Shown: positions 1-5,719, counted from the stretch's first letter. The stretch: DNA of 5,719 nt from Methanosarcinaceae archaeon UBA470 (GCA_002508425.1 DAKU01000035.1:1-5719), one strand, 5' to 3'. Translations and numbers: made by a program. Notes: a model not told the origin generated them from the sequence alone.

Positions 1-43
1 ACTTGCATAGAGTAATCTTGTATCAAGGGCAAGTTGTCATTGA
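1..43 (+). repeat. Left copy of a 43-base direct repeat
   Basis: These bases match 5663-5705 in the same orientation without gaps. I count 39 of 43 identities, with mismatches at positions 11, 26, 31 and 32, and similarity falls off after position 43. The left copy ends in a small perfect palindrome, GTCAT-TG-ATGAC (36-47), which the right copy lacks. No coding sense is evident. It could be the end of a dispersed mobile or repetitive element or a shared regulatory sequence. The left boundary may lie outside the window. Confidence 0.75.
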
Positions 44-238
44 TGACTTATAGTCAAAATAAAGGTATATGATAAGGCAAAATAATAACCATTGATAGGT
101 TAAGGAGCTAGAATATTTCAAGGAATTAGGCTCATGCATCTTGTTTGCAAAGGGAAAATAACGTCTCATGGGAAAGATCCCCGTATTAGTGATTGTTTCA
201 TTAGAGCAAGGCATGATGACAAAGTTTCATATTTGCTA
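44..238. other. AT-rich non-coding stretch upstream of the operon
   Basis: I see no supported gene, RNA gene or terminator here. The only sizeable open frame (23-214, minus strand) lacks recognisable domain content. Together with the repeat, promoter and operator, this stretch makes up the 319 bases before the first gene. Confidence 0.5.
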
Positions 239-267
239 TTGACATCTCAGACACTTATCTTTATTTT
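239..267 (+). promoter_or_regulatory. Sigma-70-type promoter of the tetR-led operon
   Basis: A consensus -35 box TTGACA (239-244) is followed, after exactly 17 bases, by TATTTT (262-267), which matches TATAAT at four of six positions. Transcription would start near 274-276, leaving a leader of about 45 bases before the ATG at 320. The -10 box overlaps the palindrome at 264-283, as expected for a repressible promoter. A second TTGACA lies inside the palindrome (266-271), but the sequence 17 bases downstream of it is a poor -10 box. The assignment rests on sequence match only. Confidence 0.6.
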
Positions 268-283
268 GACAGTAGTGTCAAAA
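264..283 (+). promoter_or_regulatory. Probable TetR-family operator (20-base palindrome)
   Basis: TTTTGACA-GTAG-TGTCAAAA is an inverted repeat with perfect 8-base arms and a 4-base centre. It covers the -10 box and the likely transcription start, 36 bases before the start codon of a TetR-family gene. TetR dimers bind palindromes of about this size, and repressors of this family often bind at their own promoter. Repression of the operon by its first product is therefore the simplest reading. That the site belongs to this regulator is inference. The following run of A is not a U-tract on the plus strand, so it is not a rightward terminator. Confidence 0.65.
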
Positions 284-319
284 AAAAGAATTTGAAGAAA
301 TTTTCTTAAAGGGGTTCTT

Positions 320-949
320 ATGCCGAAAATTGTTGACCACGAGTATCGTTCCAAGGACATCATCGATCAGGCTTTGGATATATTTTCAAGAAAAGGATAT
401 TACACTGCCAGCTATGAGGAAATCGCAGAAAAATGTGGACTAAGCAGAACCGGACTGTACAAATATTATGCAAACAAAGAAGCTATCTTCATCGAGACAG
501 TTCGGTATGTGGTTGATTCGGTCACAGGAAAATTGCACGATGTCGTCCAAGCCAAGTCGCTTTCTTCTTCCCAGAGATTGAAAGAAGTACTTAGCGTATT
601 TACGGATTTTATGAAAAGCCGTAATTTCTCTTCCGTTCTCTTGGAATTCACTGTTTGCATGAACCATGATCAACCTTTGACGGTTACACAATGTCTCCAG
701 GAGTCCATCAAATCCTTATGGACAGTCACCGAAACTGTATTTGCAAGTCTGGGAAATAGCTCTTCGTATGCATTCTCCTTGGCTTTCATGGGACTATCGT
801 TCTTCCAAAACCATATATTGCAACCCCTTTTCGGAACGGTAGAAGGGGAAGGTGATCGATATACTTCCTTGTTGGAGCAATGGGAGAGTATGTCCAACAA
901 GAAACACGAGATGATTATTTCAAGTGTCTTGAATAGTGGACTGCAATGA
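320..949 (+). CDS. TetR/AcrR-family transcriptional regulator
   Basis: This is a DNA-binding repressor of 209 residues, a typical length for the family. The N-terminal TetR domain spans about residues 10-57: helix 1 (IIDQALDIFSRKGYY), then the helix-turn-helix with the family signature SYEEIAEKCGLSRTGLYKYY (31-50) and NKEAIF (52-57). Residues 60-209 form the helical ligand-binding and dimerisation region, which is too variable to name a ligand. The ATG at 320 is supported by AAAGGGG (308-314) five bases upstream. It is the first gene of the operon, 42 bases before the radical SAM gene, behind a promoter that overlaps a perfect palindrome, so it probably represses itself and the genes after it. 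Family assignment is secure; the effector is unknown. Confidence 0.93.
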   Translation: MPKIVDHEYRSKDIIDQALDIFSRKGYYTASYEEIAEKCGLSRTGLYKYYANKEAIFIETVRYVVDSVTGKLHDVVQAKSLSSSQRLKEVLSVFTDFMKSRNFSSVLLEFTVCMNHDQPLTVTQCLQESIKSLWTVTETVFASLGNSSSYAFSLAFMGLSFFQNHILQPLFGTVEGEGDRYTSLLEQWESMSNKKHEMIISSVLNSGLQ

Positions 950-991
950 GTGTCTTAAGAAAAAAACCATCACAAATAAAGGAACAAAATC

Positions 992-2332
992 ATGGATCAC
1001 ATTACGCATGGCATCAGTAATACTGCATTGCATCTGGCATTGCATTTCATGGAGAGCAATCCGGAAGAGAATATCCCCAAAGTTGTGGATGCTCTCTTGA
1101 TTTTCATAAATGACAAAGGTAGCAGGCGAAAGCTGCTTGCTGCAAAAAAGGTAATGAAGGAAAAAGATAACCCATATAGGAATCTCATCATCAGAGGTTT
1201 TGACGAACTTCAACCGATAGTAAGAAAACGCTTTGTCTCCAATTTTGTCGTTAACGCCTCAATGACAGGGTCCGAACGCACTGAAGCTTTACGGAAACAG
1301 TACGACTGTAACATCCCCTGGGCCATCCTCATGGATCCGACCAGTGCATGTAATCTTAGATGTACTGGTTGCTGGGCTGGCGAATATGAAAAAACAGATT
1401 CATTGGAGTATGAATTGATGGACAGGATCATCATGGAAGGTAAGGAATTAGGGATCTATTTCTATATTTATTCAGGTGGAGAGCCAACAATGAGGAAAAC
1501 GGACCTACTCAAACTGGCAGCAGTACATGATGATTGCATGTTCCTTGCGTTCACCAACGGGACACTGGTGGATAAGGAGTTTTCACAAGCTTTGGCTGTT
1601 CTTGGTAACTTTGCTCTGGTTTTCAGTATTGAGGGTTATGAGAAACAGACTGATTTCAGAAGAGGATCGGGAACGTATGGAAAAGTCCTTCAAGGCATGC
1701 GTCACATGCGTGAGGCCAAGGCCCCATTCGGCTTCAGTACCTGCTACCATTCAAAAAATGTGGATAATGTAGGAAGCGATGAGTTTTTAGATTTCCTTAT
1801 CAACCAAGGGTGCATGTTTGGCTGGTATTTCACCTACATGCCTTTAGGGAGAGATGCTGACACTTCTTTAATGACAAACGCAGACCAGAGGGAATTCATG
1901 GCCCATTGGGTACGTGAAATGCGAGCAAAAAAACCAATATTCTTGCTCGACTTCTGGAATGATGCACCGTATGTAGGCGGTTGCATCGCTGGAGGCAGAA
2001 GATATCTGCATATCAATGCTGCAGGGGATGTGGAACCCTGCGCATTCATCCACTATGCAAATAAAAATATTAGGAATAGTACGTTGCTGGATGCGTTGCA
2101 GTCGCCTCTTTTCAAGGAGTACAGAAACCGGCAGCCATTCAATAAGAATCTTTTCCAGCCATGTCCCTTGCTCGATAATCCAGAGGCTCTAGCTCAAATG
2201 GTAAAGATTTCTGGAGCCATATCGACGCAACCACTGGATCACGAGGATGTAGACGAGCTTTGTGCAAAATGTACTGGAGCCGCAGAGGACTGGGAGCGTC
2301 ATGCCAATATGTTACGTGAGCAATATTCATAA
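992..2332 (+). CDS. Radical SAM protein with SPASM/Twitch-like C-terminal cysteines
   Basis: This is a 446-residue radical SAM enzyme. The cluster motif CNLRCTGC (Cys120, Cys124, Cys127; CX3CX2C) binds the 4Fe-4S cluster that cleaves S-adenosylmethionine, and SGGEP (161-165) is the usual SAM-contacting GGE motif. Residues 1-105 form a mostly helical N-terminal extension. The C-terminal part has a SPASM-type half motif, Cys331-X13-Gly-X4-Cys350, then Cys391 and the pair Cys424/Cys427, which could hold an auxiliary cluster, but the central CX2CX5CX3C block of a full SPASM domain is missing. The wording DPTSACNLRCTGCWA resembles COG0535-type proteins, including HpnH-like enzymes, and a large uncharacterised clostridial group. 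Start ATG 992 has a Shine-Dalgarno AAAGGA (978-983). The substrate is unknown; fold and chemistry class are certain. Confidence 0.92.
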   Translation: MDHITHGISNTALHLALHFMESNPEENIPKVVDALLIFINDKGSRRKLLAAKKVMKEKDNPYRNLIIRGFDELQPIVRKRFVSNFVVNASMTGSERTEALRKQYDCNIPWAILMDPTSACNLRCTGCWAGEYEKTDSLEYELMDRIIMEGKELGIYFYIYSGGEPTMRKTDLLKLAAVHDDCMFLAFTNGTLVDKEFSQALAVLGNFALVFSIEGYEKQTDFRRGSGTYGKVLQGMRHMREAKAPFGFSTCYHSKNVDNVGSDEFLDFLINQGCMFGWYFTYMPLGRDADTSLMTNADQREFMAHWVREMRAKKPIFLLDFWNDAPYVGGCIAGGRRYLHINAAGDVEPCAFIHYANKNIRNSTLLDALQSPLFKEYRNRQPFNKNLFQPCPLLDNPEALAQMVKISGAISTQPLDHEDVDELCAKCTGAAEDWERHANMLREQYS

Positions 2333-2424
2333 ATTGTGATGGTTTTTGCAGGCCAGACTTGGAAATTGATGAGGATAGTTGGTTTGGTACTCTTCACGTC
2401 TGTCGAGCAACATAGGGAATAGAT

Positions 2425-3609
2425 ATGGCAGGTCTTTGGCGTTGGGTTGTGCTGTTTCTAGTATCCTCCTTCTTGGGATGGTTGCTGGAATCAGCCTACC
2501 GTAGCATTAAGGAACATAGATTCATTGATTCTGGGTTGTTAAGAGGACCCTTCGTCCCAATTTATGGGGCAGGTGCCGTCGTCATCGAATCCATAGATAT
2601 ATTAGTGCCTGATCACTTGATCTGGGTTGAAACCACGGCATGCATTCTTTTTTGTACCATGCTTGAATTTCTTGTACATCTCTTTTATGAGAAATTATTT
2701 GAGTTGAAGCTGTGGGACTATTCATCCTTCTTTCTAAATTTACAGGGAAGGGTTTGTCTCTTGTATTCGTTCTATTGGGGGCTTCTAGGCTATGTATACC
2801 TACATTTTCTGCAACAGAACATCTGGTTGTTTATAGATTTGATTCTTGCGACTAAGGGGTTATGGATAATAGCAGTTAGTTTTTCGATCTACTTCATTTT
2901 TCAAGCTATCTCGAATGCATACGAGTTGTTGCATATCCGTCACTTAAAAAGAAACCTTTTAGGGCTGCTGGAGAATCCAGCTGCTGGAAATCTTGAAACT
3001 GTCGGAAGGAAAGCCAATACGAGGATCCTCTTGGCCTTCCCTCAGATTCTGAAGAGCGAGTTGTCTTTGTTCATTGCAAAAATTAGGGGGCGGTCGACAG
3101 CTGTAATTGGATTTCTTCCGTACAGGAAGGCGATATGGATACTCTTGCATGGGCGGATTCTTGACGAGGATCAGGAGGATGGGCAATTTTTCCTAGCAAT
3201 AGAGGACCTGCTCGAGAACCGAAAGGTCATGTCCATGGCTGGCATTCAGCATCATCAGGCATCTACCTTGAGTCATTCATTGCTGATATCACAAGTATCG
3301 TGGTATCTGGCAGATGCCTTCGGCTTGGATAAGAAATCATGTGCCAGGGGCGCTCTCCTGCACGATTTCTTCCTGTATGATTGGAAAAGAGAGAAGCACC
3401 CCCACCATGCCATGAGGCATGCAGGAATTGCGCTTGAAAATGCACAAATGTATTTTGACCTCAATGAAATGGAAAAGGACATCATACTGACTCATATGTG
3501 GCCCCTTTCAAAAACCATCTATCACTATCGCGAGTCATTGTTGGTCAGCATGGTTGACAAGATTGTCTCATCAAAGGACCTGATAGCCATGCTGCGACTA
3601 CCTAAATGA
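2425..3609 (+). CDS. CmpB-like membrane protein (PF06541/DUF1113) fused to an HD phosphohydrolase domain
   Basis: This 394-residue protein has two parts. Residues 1-170 resemble the 'putative ABC-transporter type IV' CmpB/DUF1113 family: an N-terminal membrane helix (about 5-22) containing GWLLES, then GLLRGPFVPIYGAG (37-50), and further hydrophobic segments near 72-88, 110-128 and 133-160. Residues 275-385 form an HD domain with probable metal ligands His284, His313-Asp314 (LLHDFFLYDW), His332, His357 (THMWPL) and Asp378 (MVDKI). A basic linker joins them, so the HD domain should be cytoplasmic and membrane-tethered. HD domains hydrolyse phosphomonoesters or phosphodiesters, including nucleotides; the substrate here is unknown. 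The name 'ABC transporter' should not be read as function, since no ATPase is present. ATG 2425 follows AGGGA (2414-2418), 92 bases after the radical SAM gene. Confidence 0.85.
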   Translation: MAGLWRWVVLFLVSSFLGWLLESAYRSIKEHRFIDSGLLRGPFVPIYGAGAVVIESIDILVPDHLIWVETTACILFCTMLEFLVHLFYEKLFELKLWDYSSFFLNLQGRVCLLYSFYWGLLGYVYLHFLQQNIWLFIDLILATKGLWIIAVSFSIYFIFQAISNAYELLHIRHLKRNLLGLLENPAAGNLETVGRKANTRILLAFPQILKSELSLFIAKIRGRSTAVIGFLPYRKAIWILLHGRILDEDQEDGQFFLAIEDLLENRKVMSMAGIQHHQASTLSHSLLISQVSWYLADAFGLDKKSCARGALLHDFFLYDWKREKHPHHAMRHAGIALENAQMYFDLNEMEKDIILTHMWPLSKTIYHYRESLLVSMVDKIVSSKDLIAMLRLPK

Positions 3610-3677
3610 GATTATATAGAGATTGATTGCTTTGTGAATCGTGGGAATTTGGATGTTCAATCGAAAAAGGACAAGAA

Positions 3678-4778
3678 ATGAGTAACATAATAGATTATGT
3701 CAAAGTGGCAAGGGACGGTTTTGATTCAAGACCTTTCTGCGAGGTGGACAGTCTTGTCTTGTCGCAATTTTCATATCTGCAATTCAATGGGTTTGTACCG
3801 GGAATATCATCCTTGGATGGTTCCATCAGTATACGTGAACTTATGGAACAGGACAATCTGGAGTGGCTTTTTCTGGGTGTTCGTGATCATAGAAGCAACC
3901 TGAAGCTGTTGTTGTCGCTTGCTGATAGCCCCAGATTCCAAGATGTACGGATGTCTCGGTATGTAGATCACACAGATCAAGTTCAGGAAAAGCAGTTTTC
4001 TGCGATTACTTTTTTGATTACTGATGGGATAGCATACGTTGCCTTCCGAGGGACTGATTCGACATTCGTTGGATGGAAAGAAGACTTTAATATGGCTTTT
4101 CTCAACCCCGTTCCTTCCCAAGTGGAAGGGGTGAGATACCTGAACAGCTTCATTGGAAATTCATATTCGACTATGCTTGTAGGAGGGCATTCGAAAGGAG
4201 GCAATATCGCGGTATATGCCTCAATGCATTGTGAGCAATGCATTCAGGATAGGATACAAGTCATATTTAGTCATGATGGCCCGGGTTTCTCCGAAGATAT
4301 TTTCCAAAGCGAAAATTATGCGAAGATAAAATTCAAAATACTGAAGACCGTGCCTCAGTCTTCTCTGATAGGGATGCTCCTGCAGCAACAGGAGGATTTC
4401 AAGGTTGTCAAGAGCGACCGATTTTGGATCATGCAACATGATCCCTTTTCTTGGTTGGTTGAGGGGTTTGATTTCCAATATGCAATCAATATGAGTGGAA
4501 ATGCTTCCTACTTCAACAGGGTCCTCAATAAATGGGTATCATCGTTTGACATGAAGCAGAGAGAAGTCTTTGTGGAGTCTTTTTATCAAGTCATAAAATC
4601 TACAAATGCAAAAACTTTCAGGGATTTATTGTTCAACAAAAAGGAAAAAGCATTTGCTGCTGTGAATGCCATCAAGGACATCGATGAGGACACAAGACGC
4701 TTTATGTTGAATACTTTTGGTTCTCTATTTATTTTATTGGTTCGTGATATTGATAAGTATGGATTATGGAAAACTTGA
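3678..4778 (+). CDS. Mbeg1-like (DUF2974, PF11187) alpha/beta hydrolase
   Basis: This is a 366-residue predicted serine hydrolase. The family block VAFRGTDSTFVGWKEDF (121-137) is followed by the nucleophile elbow GHSKGG (170-175) with Ser172, then HDGPGF (199-204) with Asp200 and QHDPFSW (253-259) with His254, so a complete Ser-Asp-His set is plausible. There is no clear signal peptide or membrane helix, so the protein is probably cytosolic. Related proteins are lipase-like, but I know of no established substrate for bacterial members. I chose ATG 3678 because AAAAAGGA (3664-3671) lies six bases upstream. The frame stays open to a TTG at 3627, but that start has no Shine-Dalgarno and adds 17 residues outside the family pattern. 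It lies 68 bases after the HD fusion gene and is the last gene of the operon. Confidence 0.87.
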   Translation: MSNIIDYVKVARDGFDSRPFCEVDSLVLSQFSYLQFNGFVPGISSLDGSISIRELMEQDNLEWLFLGVRDHRSNLKLLLSLADSPRFQDVRMSRYVDHTDQVQEKQFSAITFLITDGIAYVAFRGTDSTFVGWKEDFNMAFLNPVPSQVEGVRYLNSFIGNSYSTMLVGGHSKGGNIAVYASMHCEQCIQDRIQVIFSHDGPGFSEDIFQSENYAKIKFKILKTVPQSSLIGMLLQQQEDFKVVKSDRFWIMQHDPFSWLVEGFDFQYAINMSGNASYFNRVLNKWVSSFDMKQREVFVESFYQVIKSTNAKTFRDLLFNKKEKAFAAVNAIKDIDEDTRRFMLNTFGSLFILLVRDIDKYGLWKT

Positions 4779-4802
4779 GGAATTTGATACCTTTTATGGC
4801 CA

Positions 4803-4832
4803 ATAGAGTTTTCTATGTAGTAGAAAATCTAT
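4803..4832. terminator. AT-rich bulged hairpin, weak candidate terminator
   Basis: ATAGA-G-TTTTCTA (4803-4815) pairs with TAGAAAATCTAT (4821-4832) across a five-base loop, giving 12 base pairs with one bulged G. It lies 24 bases past the stop of the hydrolase gene and 19 bases past the 3' end of the leftward kinase remnant, where a terminator between convergent genes would be expected. The stem is AT-rich and neither strand has a proper U-tract after it, so intrinsic termination is doubtful. It may instead be a transcript-end stabilising structure. Confidence 0.35.
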
Positions 4833-4851
4833 CCATCTCTTTCCATTCGTG

Positions 4852-5112
4852 TTATAAAAACCCATGCCCGACGAGAAGAGAAAACCCATCATCAATTTTG
4901 CTTTGTCTCTCTATGATGTCATTTAGGTATAACATCTGCTTTAGGTCGCGACCGAATAAAGAGTCCTCTCTTGAATATATAGAATTGAATAGCCTGTTGC
5001 AGTATTCTGAATTTTCATACAATGCACTGAACCCAAAATTATTCTCAAGCAATCTCTGGATCACCGTTGTTTTTCCAACCGACATCGGCCCGCTTATGCT
5101 AATCTTAATCAT
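4852..5112 (-). pseudogene. Truncated P-loop nucleoside/nucleotide kinase-like protein
   Basis: The frame encodes 86 residues starting MIKISISGPMSVGKTT, a clear Walker A (G8-PMSV-GKT, Lys14) after a first beta strand. The rest (an ENSEY segment near 33-37, then FGRDLKQMLYLNDIIERQ) resembles the N-terminal half of deoxynucleoside-kinase or AAA_28-like P-loop proteins, which usually run to about 170-220 residues. The frame stops at SLLVGHGFL, about where those families have their catalytic DR-type motif and lid, and the two other minus-strand frames do not obviously continue it. The ATG (5110-5112, read leftward) has a good TGAGG ribosome binding site seven bases upstream. I infer a gene that lost its 3' half, probably non-functional as a kinase. 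It converges on the operon. A small stand-alone ATP-binding protein is less likely. Confidence 0.6.
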
Positions 5113-5290
5113 GAAATAACCTCATTTTGAGTAACAAAAAGTGTTTTGGCTTAAACAATAACCCCTCTTGGCAAGAAACATCAACCTGGTTGGTATTAAT
5201 GAGGGTTATGGTTGGATATGCTCTGATTGCTGCATTAATGAACAATTTCCTTACTTAGTGCAGTCTTCGTAACTTTTAAACGAAAGTATT
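5113..5290. other. AT-rich intergenic stretch with no firm feature
   Basis: This lies between the leftward kinase remnant and the rightward GC-richer remnant. Apart from the kinase ribosome binding site (5121-5125) and a small perfect palindrome CAACC-T-GGTTG (5182-5192), I see no RNA gene, convincing promoter pair or open frame of note. Confidence 0.4.
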
Positions 5291-5521
5291 TTGTTTACAA
5301 TTTGCTTGAGAACGGCTCTATCCTCGTTCGAGGTCCACCGATCACTCAACCATCACCTCCCAATCATCCATGAGCGACGGTTCACACGCATACAGAAACT
5401 GAAGGCAAAACGCTCCAACATCGAGGTCGATGAGCACGGCAACAAGGTCCGTAAGAGCACCCATTACAGCTCCAAGAAGGCTGTGAATAGGACGAAGAAA
5501 ACCCCTGAACCCCAAAACTAA
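5291..5521 (+). pseudogene. Remnant of a gene of unknown family, possibly a transposase C-terminus
   Basis: This is an open frame of 76 codons from a TTG at 5291; the in-frame stop before it is at 5270-5272. No Shine-Dalgarno precedes the TTG, and coding character appears only from about 5315. From there 46 of 68 codons end in G or C by my count, in contrast to the AT-rich DNA on both sides, so this was probably real coding sequence. The product is basic: RRFTRIQKLKAKR, then NIEVDEHGNKVRKS and a KKAVNRTKKTPEPQN tail. It reads like the C-terminal end of a larger DNA-binding protein whose 5' part is gone. I do not recognise the family. A transposase fragment is a guess based on the basic tail, the isolation and the nearby repeat. 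Confidence 0.4.
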
Positions 5522-5662
5522 ATGCATAAGAATCAACGGTATTGTTGAAAATACGAGTGTGCGTATCTTTGGTAAAAATTGACGAAATTGAGTAGTCTAA
5601 ATTAATAAAAAATCCTGAAAAACTGGCAAAATCCCAAAAAAATAAGTGTTTACAAAACAAAA

Positions 5663-5705
5663 ACTTGCATAGGGTAATCTTGTATCATGGGCTGGTTGTC
5701 ATTGA
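5663..5705 (+). repeat. Right copy of the 43-base direct repeat
   Basis: This matches 1-43 at 39 of 43 positions in the same orientation. It lies 141 bases after the stop of the GC-richer remnant, in AT-rich DNA with no gene of its own (5522-5662). Within and just past this copy, AGGGTAAT occurs twice (5671-5678 and 5705-5712), 34 bases apart, followed by CTTGT and TTGGT; the left copy has only the first, as AGAGTAAT. The repeat may continue past the end of the window. Confidence 0.75.
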
Positions 5706-5719
5706 GGGTAATTTGGTCC

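Noticed and set aside
23..214. A 63-codon minus-strand open frame upstream of the operon
   Set aside because: It has no recognisable domain, low-complexity AT-driven composition, and overlaps the repeat; nothing supports it as a gene.
2333..2424. Internal terminator or promoter in the 92-base gap before the HD fusion gene
   Set aside because: I found no stable stem with a U-tract and no good -35/-10 pair, so the gap does not break the operon on present evidence.
3627..3677. Extended TTG start for the Mbeg1-like hydrolase
   Set aside because: No Shine-Dalgarno precedes the TTG, while ATG 3678 has AAAAAGGA at correct spacing and begins where family similarity seems to start.
4766..5119. A 117-codon plus-strand frame after the hydrolase gene
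   Set aside because: It runs antisense over the kinase-like gene with its Walker A motif; it has no domain and no ribosome binding site, so it is a shadow frame.
5551..5566. ATACG-AGTGTG-CGTAT hairpin as a terminator
   Set aside because: The stem is only five base pairs and is not followed by a real U-tract on the plus strand.
5342..5660. Minus-strand frames opposite the GC-richer remnant
   Set aside because: They have no recognisable domain or start signal and are explained by codon bias on the plus strand.
1..5719. CRISPR array, tRNA or rRNA gene, toxin-antitoxin pair or RiPP precursor peptide
   Set aside because: There are no regularly spaced short repeats, no tRNA-like cloverleaf or rRNA sequence noticed, and no small peptide gene with a ribosome binding site beside the radical SAM gene.

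Overview
The window carries one compact, rightward operon of four genes: a TetR-type regulator, a radical SAM enzyme, a membrane protein with a C-terminal HD phosphohydrolase domain, and a Mbeg1-like (DUF2974) alpha/beta hydrolase. Both flanks are gene-poor and AT-rich and show signs of gene decay and repeats. The protein families are common in Clostridia and also occur in spirochaetes of the Sphaerochaeta type. The moderate-to-low GC, mixed codon use and AGG-type ribosome binding sites fit either group. I lean towards a Sphaerochaeta-like spirochaete with Firmicute-derived genes, but the sequence alone does not settle this.

Layout: positions 1-43 hold the left copy of a 43-base direct repeat, followed by about 195 bases of AT-rich non-coding DNA. 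A good sigma-70-type promoter (239-267) overlaps a perfect 8+8 palindrome (264-283) just upstream of the tetR-like gene (320-949), which is the pattern of an autoregulated TetR operon. The radical SAM gene (992-2332), the CmpB-like/HD fusion (2425-3609) and the Mbeg1-like hydrolase (3678-4778) follow on the same strand with gaps of 42, 92 and 68 bases. Each has its own Shine-Dalgarno sequence and I see no convincing terminator between them. An AT-rich bulged hairpin (4803-4832) sits just past the last stop.

On the right, a leftward P-loop kinase gene (4852-5112) keeps its start, ribosome binding site and Walker A motif but ends after 86 codons, about where the catalytic DR-type motif would be expected; it is probably a remnant. 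A second remnant-like reading frame (5291-5521) is more GC-rich than its surroundings and encodes a basic C-terminal-like tail of unknown family, possibly from a transposase. The right copy of the direct repeat begins at 5663, in the same orientation as the left copy, so the pair brackets everything else in the window.

How the genes may work together (inference): an effector releases the TetR-like repressor and induces a radical SAM modification enzyme together with a membrane-bound HD hydrolase and a soluble serine hydrolase. The set looks like a regulated modification or turnover module, perhaps acting at the membrane. Its substrate cannot be read from the sequence.
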